Assembly: GCF_018131015.1 (NCBI RefSeq)
Contig: NZ_JAFCJJ010000003.1
Coordinates: 1 to 64,000 of the forward strand
Source: Bradyrhizobium diazoefficiens
Lineage (GTDB): Bacteria > Pseudomonadota > Alphaproteobacteria > Rhizobiales > Xanthobacteraceae
Direction: 5' to 3'
DNA length: 64,000 bases
This document shows, piece after piece, positions 1 to 9,384 of the stretch. How positions within the stretch are numbered: the stretch's first letter is position 1; each line of letters starts with the position of its first letter. Under the pieces are notes generated by a model that had not been told where the DNA came from, ran no database searches, and worked only from the letters and a program-made list of their open reading frames with translations. The position numbers and the translations under genes were made by a program.

Positions 1-28
1 CATCAATCGACTTGACCAATGACCAACC

Positions 29-68
29 TGTCAGTGATGTGTCCGAACAGGTGTCAGCTATGTCTCCG
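29..68. repeat. Two imperfect 17-bp direct repeats
   Basis: Two similar 17-base units begin at 29 and 52, both of the form TGTCAG..ATGT.TCCG, 23 bases apart. No gene is visible in bases 1-181. Such short TGTCAG-type units often flank decayed insertion sequences, but no transposase frame is present here, so a decayed element end is only a guess. Confidence 0.3.
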
Positions 69-140
69 GTCTAAACAGAAGGCGGGTGATCCAGTGTTCC
101 AGAGGCAGTGTGGAGATACGGAGACGCCGCGGCGTACTGG

Positions 141-162
141 ATGCCCCGCCTGCGCGGGGCAT
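141..162. repeat. REP-like palindrome downstream of serB
   Basis: A perfect 9-bp inverted repeat with a 4-base loop has arms ATGCCCCGC and GCGGGGCAT. It lies 20 bases beyond the serB stop codon. It has the same build as the palindromes at 32831-32853 and 32886-32908, so it probably belongs to the same dispersed family. There is no T-tract on either side, so a classical intrinsic terminator is unlikely, though the hairpin may protect the serB mRNA end. Confidence 0.55.
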
Positions 163-181
163 GACAGTAGGGAGGGGCGGG

Positions 182-1087
182 CTACGCCTCCACAAACTCG
201 TCGCGCTTGTACCCCTGCGCGTAGAGCAGCGCGGTGAGATCGCCGTGATCGATCCGCGCCGCGGCAGCCGCCGCGACCGCGGGCTTGGCGTGATAGGCCA
301 CGCCCAGCCCCGCCGCCTGGATCATCGCAAGATCGTTGGCGCCGTCGCCGACCACCAGCGAGTCGACGTCGTCGAGGTCGAATGATTCCATCAAATCCAC
401 CAGCGTCGCGAGCTTGGCGGCGCGGCCCAGAATCGGCTCCTTGACCTCGCCGGTGAACTTGCCCTCGCGCACCACGAGCTCGTTGGCGCGGTTCTCCTGG
501 AAGCCGATCCGGGCGGCGACCGCCCGCGTGAACAGGGTGAAGCCGCCGGAGACGAGGCAAGTGTAGGCGCCATGGGCGCGCATGGTCGCGACCAGCTCAC
601 GGCCGCCGGGGGTCAGGGTGATGCGCTTGTCCAGCACCTCGTCGACGACGCTGGCCGGAAGGTCCTTGAGCAGCGCCACGCGCTCGCGCAGCGCGGGCTC
701 GAACTCGATCTCGCCGCGCATCGCCCGTTCGGTGATGCCGGCGACATGGGCCTTCATCCCGACGAGATCGGCGAGCTCGTCGATGCATTCCTGGCCGATC
801 ATGGTGGAATCCATGTCGGCGAGAAAAAGCTTCTTGCGCCGGAAGCCGGCAGGCTGCACCACGATATCGATGGGAAGGTCGCCGCGAAGCTCGCGCAACC
901 GCTGTTCGATGGCGTGACGGTCGCCCCCGAGGTTACTGTCGGCGCCGAAGGGGATGTCGACCGCAACCCCGTCGAACAGCCAGTGCGCCGGCTGGGCCTG
1001 CGGCAGCACCGCGCGGGCGCCGTCGACGATGGTGGAGTCGAGCGCGGGATTGTCGGGATTGCAGATCAGCGTGGCGACGAGGGACAT
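182..1087 (-). CDS. serB: Phosphoserine phosphatase SerB
   Basis: This 301-residue protein is expected to hydrolyse O-phosphoserine to serine, the last step of serine biosynthesis, in the cytoplasm. The HAD signature is clear: DMDST with the nucleophile aspartate near residue 91, and GDGANDL near residue 246 for magnesium binding. The N-terminal ~80 residues fit the ACT-like extension of SerB, and the length is typical. The ATG at 1087 is 11 bases from the divergent miaA start, with no good ribosome binding site between them. Confidence 0.95.
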   Translation of the reverse strand: MSLVATLICNPDNPALDSTIVDGARAVLPQAQPAHWLFDGVAVDIPFGADSNLGGDRHAIEQRLRELRGDLPIDIVVQPAGFRRKKLFLADMDSTMIGQECIDELADLVGMKAHVAGITERAMRGEIEFEPALRERVALLKDLPASVVDEVLDKRITLTPGGRELVATMRAHGAYTCLVSGGFTLFTRAVAARIGFQENRANELVVREGKFTGEVKEPILGRAAKLATLVDLMESFDLDDVDSLVVGDGANDLAMIQAAGLGVAYHAKPAVAAAAAARIDHGDLTALLYAQGYKRDEFVEA

Positions 1088-1098
1088 TTGAGGTTTTC

Positions 1099-2049
1099 GT
1101 GAACGAGGGGCAAGTCAGGCCTGTCGGCAAGGCCGTGCTTATCGCAGGCCCGACCGCCAGCGGCAAGTCGGCGCTGGCGCTCGAGCTTGCGCTCGCCGCG
1201 GGCGGTGTCGTCATCAATGCCGATTCCATGCAGGTCTATCGCGACCTCCGCATCATCACCGCGCGCCCCACGCATGACGACGAGGCGCGCGCGCCGCATC
1301 GCCTGTACGGTCATGTCGATGCGGCCGTGAATTTCTCGGCCGGCGCCTGGGTCAGCGACGCGGCCAAGGCGCTCGACGAAGCCCGCTCGGAAAGCCGCCT
1401 GCCGATCTTCATCGGCGGTACGGGGCTATATTTCAAGGCACTGACGGCGGGCCTCTCCGTGGTGCCACCGATCCCCCCGGAAATCCGCGAGGATGTGCGC
1501 GCGCGTCTGGAGCGCAACGGCGTCGAAGCGCTGCACGCGGAACTTGCGCGCCGCGACCGGCGCGCCGCCGAACGATTGAACCTGCGCGACCGCACCCGAA
1601 TCGCGCGCGCACTCGAAGTGGTCGAGGCGACCGGCCGCTCGCTACTCGACTGGCACCGCGAAGGCCAGCCGCCGCTGTTGCCCAGGGACAGCTTTCGCGC
1701 CGTGTTCCTCGCGCCTGAACGCGACGCGCTCTATGCCCGTATCGACGCCCGTTTCGACGCGATGCTGGAGGCAGGCGCGCTGGGCGAGGTCGAGCGGCTG
1801 GCCGCCCGCGGTCTCGACCCGCTGCTGCCGGCCATGAAGGCCCATGGCGTGCCGGCCCTGATCCGCCATTTGCGCGGCGAGCTCAGCCTGGACGAGGCGG
1901 CCACGATCGGCCGGGCCGACACCCGCCACTACGCCAAGCGCCAGTTCACCTGGTTCCGGCACCAATTGCCGGAGTTCGAATGGGTGAAGCCAGAGGAGGC
2001 GGGGGAATGGCTCGCGGCGGCGGCGGACGCGGCCAAGAACGCCGACTGA
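1099..2049 (+). CDS. miaA: tRNA dimethylallyltransferase MiaA
   Basis: MiaA adds a dimethylallyl group to N6 of adenosine 37 in tRNAs reading codons that start with U. The 316-residue protein has the P-loop GPTASGKS near residue 17 and the following DSMQVYRDL motif that binds the target base and catalytic metal. Length fits the family. The start used is GTG at 1099; a second GTG at 1132, just before [11 protein letters not shown], is possible. It is divergent from serB, so its promoter must lie within the serB 5' coding region. Confidence 0.95.
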   Translation: MNEGQVRPVGKAVLIAGPTASGKSALALELALAAGGVVINADSMQVYRDLRIITARPTHDDEARAPHRLYGHVDAAVNFSAGAWVSDAAKALDEARSESRLPIFIGGTGLYFKALTAGLSVVPPIPPEIREDVRARLERNGVEALHAELARRDRRAAERLNLRDRTRIARALEVVEATGRSLLDWHREGQPPLLPRDSFRAVFLAPERDALYARIDARFDAMLEAGALGEVERLAARGLDPLLPAMKAHGVPALIRHLRGELSLDEAATIGRADTRHYAKRQFTWFRHQLPEFEWVKPEEAGEWLAAAADAAKNAD

Positions 2050-2142
2050 CGCGCTTTTGCGCCGGGTTCCGGATTTTACCTCTCGCCGAACCCGGGGAAC
2101 GGCGCTACACTGGCAAAATCGCGCGGGAACGGCCGCATTGCC

Positions 2143-2170
2143 TTGACATCCGGGCTTTGGCCGCTATGTT
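2143..2170 (+). promoter_or_regulatory. Sigma-70-type promoter of the ilv leader
   Basis: A perfect -35 box TTGACA is at 2143-2148, followed after 16 bases by TATGTT at 2165-2170. Transcription would start near 2177, about 25 bases before the leader peptide ATG. This fits a short attenuation leader transcript. Confidence 0.65.
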
Positions 2171-2201
2171 CGCGCAACCTTTGGGAAGCCGAGCGCCTGA
2201 A

Positions 2202-2267
2202 ATGCGTAACATTATTACCAAACTCCTTACCGCCGTCGTACCCAGGCACACCGCCGGGGGTGGCTAG
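2202..2267 (+). CDS. Branched-chain amino acid leader peptide (ilv attenuation)
   Basis: A 21-codon frame starts at ATG 2202 and reads MRNIITKLLTAVV followed by PRHTAGGG and a TAG stop. Adjacent Ile-Ile, Leu-Leu and Val-Val pairs cover the three end products of the pathway encoded downstream. The stop lies inside the hairpin region that precedes an intrinsic terminator. The design is that of a transcription-attenuation leader: the ribosome would stall at the II, LL or VV codons when a charged tRNA is short. This role is inferred from peptide composition and position, and translation has not been shown. Confidence 0.8.
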   Translation: MRNIITKLLTAVVPRHTAGGG

Positions 2268-2319
2268 CTGCCACCCACAAGACAGGCGGTGTGCATGGGC
2301 CCTCTTCGGGGCCTTTTTT
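2246..2319 (+). terminator. Attenuator of the ilvB operon with competing hairpins
   Basis: Three nested elements are visible. GCACACCGCC (2246-2255) is perfectly complementary to GGCGGTGTGC (2285-2294). Inside it GGGTGGC (2258-2264) pairs with GCCACCC (2270-2276), spanning the leader stop codon. Immediately downstream GGCCC (2298-2302) pairs with GGGCC (2309-2313), followed by six T residues (2314-2319), a Rho-independent terminator. It ends 57 bases before ilvB. How the alternative folds exclude each other needs RNA folding; the terminator itself is clear. Confidence 0.75.
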
Positions 2320-2376
2320 ATTTCCCGAACCCGACACAAACGAAGCCGCTGACAACAGCGCATCCGGAGCAAGCCA

Positions 2377-4152
2377 ATGAGCGACAAGAGCCACGATCCG
2401 AACCAGATGACCGGCGCCGCGATGATCGTTCGCGCGCTCATCGATCATGGCGTGACCGACATTTTCGGCTATCCCGGCGGCGCGGTGCTTCCGATCTATG
2501 ACGAGATCTTCCAGCAGAGCGAGGTCCAGCACATCCTGGTTCGCCACGAGCAGGGCGCGGGCCATGCCGCGGAGGGCTATGCGCGCTCGACCGGCAAGCC
2601 GGGCGTCGCGCTGGTGACCTCGGGTCCCGGCGCCACCAACATGGTGACGCCGCTGACCGATGCGCTGATGGATTCGATCCCGCTGGTCTGCATCTCCGGC
2701 CAGGTGCCGACACACCTGATCGGCAACGACGCGTTCCAGGAATGCGATACGGTCGGCATCACGCGTCCCTGCACCAAGCACAACTGGCTGGTGCGCGACG
2801 TCAACGATCTCGCCAAGGTGCTGCACGAGGCCTTCTACGTCGCGACCTCGGGCCGTCCCGGCCCCGTGCTCGTCGACGTGCCGAAGGACGTGCAGTTCGC
2901 CACCGGCACCTATCATCCGCCGCGCAAATCCGACGTGCACCGTTCCTATGCGCCGCGCGTGAAGGGCGATGCGACGCAGATCCGCAAGGCGGTGGCGTTG
3001 CTCGCGGGCGCCAAGCGTCCCGTGATCTACAGCGGTGGCGGCGTGATCAATTCGGGTCCCGAGGCGACCAGGCTCCTGCGCGAGCTGGTCGAGGTCACCG
3101 GTTTCCCGATCACCTCCACGCTGATGGGCCTCGGCGCCTATCCGGCGTCGGGCAAGAACTGGCTCGGCATGCTCGGCATGCACGGCACCTACGAGGCCAA
3201 CATGACCATGCATGACTGCGACGTCATGCTGTGCGTCGGCGCGCGCTTCGACGACCGCATCACCGGCCGGGTCGACGCGTTCTCGCCGGGCTCGAAGAAG
3301 ATCCACATCGACATCGATCCGTCCTCCATCAACAAGAACATCCGCGTCGACGTGCCGATCATCGGCGATTGCGGCAACATCCTCGGCGACATCCTGCAGG
3401 TGTTCAAGGCGGAGGCGAAGAAGCCCGACATCAAGGCGTGGTGGCAGCAGATCGCGCAGTGGCGCGCCCGCAACTCGCTCTTTTACAGGAAGAGCAACGA
3501 CGTCATCCTGCCGCAGCACGCGATCCAGAGCCTGTTCGAGGCGACCCGCGGCAAGGACACCTACATCACGACGGAGGTCGGCCAGCACCAGATGTGGGCG
3601 GCGCAGTTCTTCGGCTTCGAGGAGCCGCACCGCTGGATGACCTCGGGCGGTCTCGGCACCATGGGCTACGGCCTGCCGGCCGCGGTCGGCGTGCAGGTCG
3701 CCCATCCCGACAGCCTCGTCATCGACATCGCGGGCGATGCCTCGGTGCAGATGACGATCCAGGAGATGTCGACGGCGGTCCAGTACGAGCTGCCGATCAA
3801 GATCTTCATCCTGAACAACCAGTACATGGGCATGGTGCGGCAATGGCAGCAACTGCTGCACGGCAACCGCCTGTCGCATTCCTACTCGGAGGCGCTGCCG
3901 GATTTCGTCAAGCTCGCGGACGCCTATGGCGCCGTCGGCCTGCAGGTGCACAAGCCCGGCGATCTCGACGGCGCCATCCAGGAGATGATCTCGGTCAAGC
4001 GCCCGGTGCTGTTCGACTGCCGCGTCGCGGCGCTGGAAAACTGCTTCCCGATGATCCCCTCCGGCAAGGCGCACAACGAGATGCTGTTGCCCGAGCAGGC
4101 CAACGACGAAGCGACCGCCAAGGCGTTCGCCGCCGGCAAGGCGCTGGTGTGA
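2377..4152 (+). CDS. ilvB: Acetolactate synthase large (catalytic) subunit
   Basis: This 591-residue thiamine-diphosphate enzyme condenses pyruvate with pyruvate or 2-oxobutanoate, the first common step of valine/leucine and isoleucine synthesis. Three ThDP-family domains are present in order. The N-terminal part has FGYPGGAVLPIYD and the RHEQGAGHAAEGYAR segment with the ThDP-activating glutamate. The C-terminal part has GDASVQMTIQE and the NNQYMGMVRQWQ segment that binds ThDP and magnesium. The ATG at 2377 follows a GGAG. It sits after the attenuator and is separated from the next gene by a 140-bp palindromic element. The symbol ilvI would be equally valid. Confidence 0.95.
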   Translation: MSDKSHDPNQMTGAAMIVRALIDHGVTDIFGYPGGAVLPIYDEIFQQSEVQHILVRHEQGAGHAAEGYARSTGKPGVALVTSGPGATNMVTPLTDALMDSIPLVCISGQVPTHLIGNDAFQECDTVGITRPCTKHNWLVRDVNDLAKVLHEAFYVATSGRPGPVLVDVPKDVQFATGTYHPPRKSDVHRSYAPRVKGDATQIRKAVALLAGAKRPVIYSGGGVINSGPEATRLLRELVEVTGFPITSTLMGLGAYPASGKNWLGMLGMHGTYEANMTMHDCDVMLCVGARFDDRITGRVDAFSPGSKKIHIDIDPSSINKNIRVDVPIIGDCGNILGDILQVFKAEAKKPDIKAWWQQIAQWRARNSLFYRKSNDVILPQHAIQSLFEATRGKDTYITTEVGQHQMWAAQFFGFEEPHRWMTSGGLGTMGYGLPAAVGVQVAHPDSLVIDIAGDASVQMTIQEMSTAVQYELPIKIFILNNQYMGMVRQWQQLLHGNRLSHSYSEALPDFVKLADAYGAVGLQVHKPGDLDGAIQEMISVKRPVLFDCRVAALENCFPMIPSGKAHNEMLLPEQANDEATAKAFAAGKALV

Positions 4153-4190
4153 GCTGGTGATGACGCAGCCGAGACAAGTGGTCTTCCTTC

Positions 4191-4330
4191 GCCTCTCCCC
4201 GCTTGCGGGGAGAGGCCGGATTGCGCGCGAGCGCAATCCGGGTGAGGGGGAGTCTCCGCGAGTCTCGCTGTTATCGTCCCCGTGGAGACTCCCCCTCACC
4301 CCAACCCTCTCCCCGCAAGCGGGGCGAGGG
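4191..4330. repeat. 140-bp element made of nested palindromes
   Basis: Four perfect or near-perfect hairpins follow each other. GCCTCTCCCCGC (4191-4202) pairs with 4205-4216 (12 bp, perfect). GGATTGCGC (4218-4226) pairs with 4231-4239. The 17-bp arm 4241-4257 pairs perfectly with 4284-4300. CCCTCTCCCCGC (4305-4316) pairs with 4319-4330 with one mismatch. The element fills the gap between ilvB and the threonine dehydratase gene and ends 23 bases before the latter's ATG. A related CCCTCTCCC hairpin occurs at 57079-57103. It looks like a dispersed intergenic palindromic element and may affect transcript ends or stability. Confidence 0.75.
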
Positions 4331-4353
4331 AGCAGACCAACCGCGGAGCTACC

Positions 4354-5325
4354 ATGTTCGACCTGACGGAGCTCGAGCGCGCACATGCGATTGTGGGACG
4401 GGCGGTGCCGGCGACGCCGGCGCATGCCTGGCCTTTGCTCGCCGAACGGCTCGGAACCGAGGTCGTGGTCAAGCACGAGAACCACACGCCGATCGGCGCC
4501 TTCAAGGTCCGCGGCGGGCTGGTCTATCTCGAACGGCTGAAGCGCGAGCGGCCGAACGTCCGCGGCATCATCTCGGCGACGCGCGGCAATCACGGCCAGA
4601 GCCTCGCCTTCGCCGCAAGCCGCCACGGCGTGCCGGCCGTGATCTACGTGCCGCGCGGCAACTCGGTCGAGAAGAACCGCGCGATGAAGGCCTTTGGCGC
4701 CGAGCTCGTCGAGCACGGCGAGGATTTTCAGGCCGCTCGTGAAGAAGCTGAGCGGAGGGCCCAGTTCGCCGGGCTCCACATGGTGCCCGCGTTCCACCCG
4801 GACCTCGTGCTGGGCGTTGCGACCTATGCGCTCGAGTTGTTCAGGGCCGCGCCCGATCTCGACATCCTCTATGTGCCGATCGGGCAGGGCTCCGGCATCT
4901 GCGGCTGCATCATGGCGCGCGATCTTCTCGGCCTGAAGACGGAGATCGTCGGCGTGCAGTCGACCGAAGCGCCGTCCTACGCGCTGTCGTTTGCGGCCGG
5001 CAAGATCGTGACGACCGAGACCAGCAACACGCTGGCCGACGGCATGGCGACGCGCATTCCCGATGCGGATGCCCTGGATCTGATCCGCAAGGGCGCCTCG
5101 CGCATCGTCGAGGTGACCGACGACGGGGTCGCGGCCGCGATCCGCGCCTACTGGACCGATACCCATAATCTCGCCGAAGGGGCCGGCGCGGCCGCACTCG
5201 CGGCGGCGCTCCAGGAAAAGACAAAGCTGTCAGGCAAGCGAGTCGGCCTCGTGCTGTCCGGCGGCAATATTGATTTCGATCTGTTCCGCCGTTGGGTCGG
5301 GACGGACGCGCCGGCGATGGCGTGA
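4354..5325 (+). CDS. Threonine dehydratase-like PLP enzyme (no regulatory domain)
   Basis: This 323-residue fold-type II PLP enzyme has the lysine motif GAFKVRGG (Lys51 as Schiff base), a RGNHGQSLA substrate loop near residue 77, and a GQGSGICG phosphate-binding glycine loop. It lacks the C-terminal regulatory domains of biosynthetic IlvA, so it resembles catabolic threonine dehydratases or threo-hydroxyaspartate/EutB-like dehydratases. Its place between ilvB and ilvN/ilvH suggests it supplies 2-oxobutanoate for isoleucine, which is inference from context. The ATG at 4354 follows a GGAG. Substrate is not certain from sequence. Confidence 0.85.
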   Translation: MFDLTELERAHAIVGRAVPATPAHAWPLLAERLGTEVVVKHENHTPIGAFKVRGGLVYLERLKRERPNVRGIISATRGNHGQSLAFAASRHGVPAVIYVPRGNSVEKNRAMKAFGAELVEHGEDFQAAREEAERRAQFAGLHMVPAFHPDLVLGVATYALELFRAAPDLDILYVPIGQGSGICGCIMARDLLGLKTEIVGVQSTEAPSYALSFAAGKIVTTETSNTLADGMATRIPDADALDLIRKGASRIVEVTDDGVAAAIRAYWTDTHNLAEGAGAAALAAALQEKTKLSGKRVGLVLSGGNIDFDLFRRWVGTDAPAMA

Positions 5326-5348
5326 CGAAGAGACAAGAGGGGACGACA

Positions 5349-5891
5349 ATGAACCAGCCCGCATCCGCCTACTTCATCGAGGACCGTCACGATCCCAACG
5401 AGACGCACACGCTGTCCGTGCTGGTGCAGAACGAGCCGGGCGTGCTCGCGCGCGTCATCGGCCTGTTTTCGGGGCGCGGCTACAACATCGAAAGCCTCAC
5501 GGTCTCGGAGACCGAGGCCCAGAAGCATCTGTCGCGCATCACCATCGTCACCACGGGCACCCCGATGGTGATCGAGCAGATCAAGCACCAGCTCGACCGC
5601 ATGATTCCGGTCTACCGTGTCGTCGACATGACGCTGACCCGGCGCTCGATCGAGCGCGAGCTCGCGATGGTGAAGGTGCGCGGGCAGGGCGAGCATCGCG
5701 TCGAGGCGCTCCGGCTCGCGGACGCGTTCCGCGCCCGCGTGATCGACGCCACCACCGAGAGCTTCGTGTTCGAGATCACGGGCAATACCGAGAAGATCAA
5801 CCAGTTCATCGACCTGATGCGGCCGCTCGGCCTCGTCGAGGTGTCGCGCACCGGTGTGGCCGCGATCGGCCGCGGGCCCGAAGGGATGTGA
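5349..5891 (+). CDS. ilvN: Acetolactate synthase small (regulatory) subunit
   Basis: This 180-residue subunit binds end-product valine and activates the large subunit. An N-terminal ACT domain is clear (residues ~20-90, with HTLSVLVQNEPGVLARV and FSGRGYNIESL), followed by the C-terminal ALS small-subunit domain. The ATG at 5349 follows GAGGGG, and an upstream in-frame ATG at 5292 would overlap the previous gene and lacks a site. Length is typical for the IlvH/IlvN family. ilvH is an equally valid symbol. Confidence 0.95.
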   Translation: MNQPASAYFIEDRHDPNETHTLSVLVQNEPGVLARVIGLFSGRGYNIESLTVSETEAQKHLSRITIVTTGTPMVIEQIKHQLDRMIPVYRVVDMTLTRRSIERELAMVKVRGQGEHRVEALRLADAFRARVIDATTESFVFEITGNTEKINQFIDLMRPLGLVEVSRTGVAAIGRGPEGM

Positions 5892-5894
5892 ACC

Positions 5895-6590
5895 ATGCTG
5901 GCGCGCGACTGGTACTATAACGAGCGGAACCGGATGGGCATCGAGCCCGCGGTGGCTTCAATCTACGACGCCCAGGACGATGCCGATCTGCGCGCGCGCG
6001 CTGCGCTGAAAATGCTCGGGGTCCAGCGCGGCTGGCGCATCGCCGACATCGGCTGCGGCAACGGCGTGCTCGCGACCGAGGCCGCGCTGATGGGCGCCGA
6101 GGTCGACGCCATCGACATCTCCCCGGCGATGATCGCGCTCGCCGAGATCTATGCACGCGACCGCAAGGCGCCCGTGCGCACCCAGTCCGCCGGCCTGCTC
6201 AGTTTCTCCTACCGGCCGGACTCCTACGATTTGATCGTCAGCGAGTTCACGCTGCATCATCTGCCGGATTTCTGGAAGGTGGTGGCGATGTCGCGGATCT
6301 TTCGCGCGCTGAAGCCGGGCGCGAGCTTCTACCTGCGCGACATCGTCTATGCCTCCATGCCCGACGCGGTCGAGCGCGACGTCGAGCAATGGGCCGACTA
6401 CCAGATCAAGAACCACGACTTTTCCCGCGAGGGCGTGGTGACGCATATGCGCGACGAATATTCCACCTTCGGCTGGGTGATGGAGCGGATGCTGACCGAC
6501 GTCGGCTTCACGCTGGTCACGGCCGACTATCACGCCCCCATGCACGGCACCTATCTGCTGCGGAAACCGAAAGCCGGCGAGCAAGGCTAG
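5895..6590 (+). CDS. Class I SAM-dependent methyltransferase
   Basis: This 231-residue protein has SAM-binding motif I IADIGCGNG near residue 50, an acidic end of strand 2 (VDAIDIS), and the post-motif segment EFTLHHLPDFWKV typical of class I small-molecule methyltransferases of the UbiE/type-11 kind. It starts 3 bases after the ilvN stop, so it is very probably cotranscribed and translationally coupled. The substrate cannot be read from the sequence, and no link to branched-chain amino acids is known to me. Confidence 0.8.
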   Translation: MLARDWYYNERNRMGIEPAVASIYDAQDDADLRARAALKMLGVQRGWRIADIGCGNGVLATEAALMGAEVDAIDISPAMIALAEIYARDRKAPVRTQSAGLLSFSYRPDSYDLIVSEFTLHHLPDFWKVVAMSRIFRALKPGASFYLRDIVYASMPDAVERDVEQWADYQIKNHDFSREGVVTHMRDEYSTFGWVMERMLTDVGFTLVTADYHAPMHGTYLLRKPKAGEQG

Positions 6591-6635
6591 ACCACAACAA
6601 CAGGGCTGCGCGACAGGGCAGAGCCGAGAACAACA

Positions 6636-7511
6636 ATGAAGCCGGCCGACATCCTCATCGCCATCCTGGTGGCGGTCATCTGGGGGCTTGCCTTCGTGGC
6701 GAGCCGGATCGCGCTCGACGAATTTTCGCCGGAGCTGATGACGGCGATGCGCTTCATCATCGCGGCGGTGCCGTGCCTGTTCATCCCAAAGCCGAAGGTC
6801 GCCTGGTCGCTGCTGATTGCGATCAGCTTCACGCTGTTCCTCGGCCAGTTTCTGAGCCAGGCCTATGGCATTGCCCATGGTGTTCCCGTCGGGCTGACCA
6901 GCGTCGTGGTGCAGAGCCAGGCGCTGTTCACCATCGGCTTCGCCGCGGTCGCATTCGGCGAGCGCCCGACGCCGGTACAGACGCTCGGCATTGGCGTGGC
7001 AGCAGTCGGTCTGCTGATGATCTGCGGCACCGTCGGTTATGATTTCAGCGTGAGCGCGTTCGCGGTGCTGATGGTCTCCCCGATCTGCTTTGCCGTCGGC
7101 AACCTGCTGCTGCGCGGTGCCCGCGGGGCGCCGATGTTCGACCTGTTTGCCTGGCTTTGCCTCGTTTCAGCGGTGCCGTTGTTGGTGCTGGCACTGGTCG
7201 TCAACGGGCCGGCGCCGACCTTCCAGTCGCTCGTCCATATGTCGCTCACCGGCCTCGTCTGCCTGCTGGTGATCGGTGCGATCTCCACCAGCATCGCCTA
7301 TTGGCTGTGGGGCCGGCTGCTGCGCGATTATCCCGCAGCCCAGGTGGTGCCGTTTGCGTTGCTGGTGCCGTTCGTCGGCTCGGCCGCCTCCAGCGTCGTG
7401 TTCGGCGAAAAGTTCGGGCCCCTCCGGCTCGCCGGCATGCTGACCGTGATCGGCGGCATCGCGGTGATGGTGCTGGCGAACCGGCCGCAGCCGCTCCCGA
7501 AGACGGCCTGA
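6636..7511 (+). CDS. EamA-family (DMT) inner-membrane transporter
   Basis: This 291-residue protein consists of about ten hydrophobic segments in two homologous halves, each resembling an EamA domain (residues ~5-135 and ~150-280). The N-terminal helix AVIWGLAFVASRIALDEFSP is a family hallmark. Relatives export amino acids and metabolites such as cysteine pathway intermediates. The gene follows the methyltransferase gene by 45 bases and precedes a LysE-type exporter gene by 7 bases, so an amino-acid efflux role in the ilv locus is plausible but inferred. Confidence 0.85.
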   Translation: MKPADILIAILVAVIWGLAFVASRIALDEFSPELMTAMRFIIAAVPCLFIPKPKVAWSLLIAISFTLFLGQFLSQAYGIAHGVPVGLTSVVVQSQALFTIGFAAVAFGERPTPVQTLGIGVAAVGLLMICGTVGYDFSVSAFAVLMVSPICFAVGNLLLRGARGAPMFDLFAWLCLVSAVPLLVLALVVNGPAPTFQSLVHMSLTGLVCLLVIGAISTSIAYWLWGRLLRDYPAAQVVPFALLVPFVGSAASSVVFGEKFGPLRLAGMLTVIGGIAVMVLANRPQPLPKTA

Positions 7512-7518
7512 GGTTGAT

Positions 7519-8121
7519 ATGTCGCACTCGCTATTCTGGGCCTTTGTCGTCTTCGCTGCCGTGATGGCCTTCACGCCGGGCCCCAACAACATCATGCTGT
7601 TGTCGTCCGGGGTCACCTACGGTTTTCGCCGCACAGTGCCCCACCTCGCCGGCGTCACCTTCGGCTTTGCCTTCATGGTCGGCGCCGTCGGCCTCGGCCT
7701 TGGTGCGGTGTTCCTGACCTACCCGGTGTTACAAACCGTCCTGAAATACGCCGGCGCTGCCTATCTGATCTATTTGTCGGCGCTCATCGCCGTGTCCGGC
7801 CCGACCAGGCCGGGCGAGGGGAATGGCCGAGGGCCGATGACCTTCTGGGGGGCGGCGATGTTCCAATGGATCAACGCCAAGGGCTGGGTCATGGTGATTG
7901 GTACCATCACCGCCTACGCCGCCATTGCCGGCTATCCCTGGAATATCCTGGTCCAGACCGCCATCGCGTTCATCATGGCCGCGCTGTCCGCCGCGGCCTG
8001 GGCTCTCTTTGGCACGGCCTTACGGCCGGTCCTAACCTCGGGTCGGCTGGTCCGCGCCTTCAATATCCTGATGGCGATCCTGCTGCTCGCCTCCCTCTAC
8101 CCCGTTTTCATGGATGCATGA
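7519..8121 (+). CDS. LysE/RhtB-family amino-acid exporter
   Basis: This 200-residue protein has about six membrane helices and the LysE signature FTPGPNNIMLLSSGVTYGFRR near the N-terminus. The family exports amino acids or homoserine lactone-like compounds. It begins 7 bases after the EamA gene. Having two exporter-type genes between ilvN and ilvC suggests overflow control for branched-chain amino acids or precursors, but substrate specificity is unknown. Confidence 0.88.
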   Translation: MSHSLFWAFVVFAAVMAFTPGPNNIMLLSSGVTYGFRRTVPHLAGVTFGFAFMVGAVGLGLGAVFLTYPVLQTVLKYAGAAYLIYLSALIAVSGPTRPGEGNGRGPMTFWGAAMFQWINAKGWVMVIGTITAYAAIAGYPWNILVQTAIAFIMAALSAAAWALFGTALRPVLTSGRLVRAFNILMAILLLASLYPVFMDA

Positions 8122-8239
8122 TGTCGCGGATTTCCATGCAGAAACGGGTTTCCCTATGGGCTGAAAATGCTCTAGACAGCCCCCGAAATCCGCAAATTTC
8201 ACCTTATCGACACTGACCATCGGCCGATTCAGGCCCTGA

Positions 8240-9274
<1,035 letters not shown>

Positions 9275-9288
9275 CGTCCACCCGGAAT

Positions 9289-9384
9289 GGCGAGCGACGC
9301 ATAATTGCTTCGCTCGCCAAACCAAATCTTAAGTCTTCCAGACTATTTTCGAGCGAGATCGCAAACAGCGGTCTCGCTCTTTTC
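9289..9384 (+). terminator. Paired hairpins after ilvC
   Basis: GGCGAGCGA (9289-9297) pairs perfectly with TCGCTCGCC (9310-9318). A second hairpin, GAGCGAGATC (9351-9360) with GGTCTCGCTC (9370-9379), has ten pairs including one G-T and is followed by TTTT. The second is a good intrinsic terminator for ilvC. The first lacks a T-run and may be a processing or stabilising hairpin. Confidence 0.6.

Noticed and set aside
2227..5166. 979-codon minus-strand open frame across ilvB and the dehydratase gene
   Set aside because: It is antisense to two well-recognised genes and rich in His/Arg/Asp with no domain; the high third-position GC of the real genes creates such frames.
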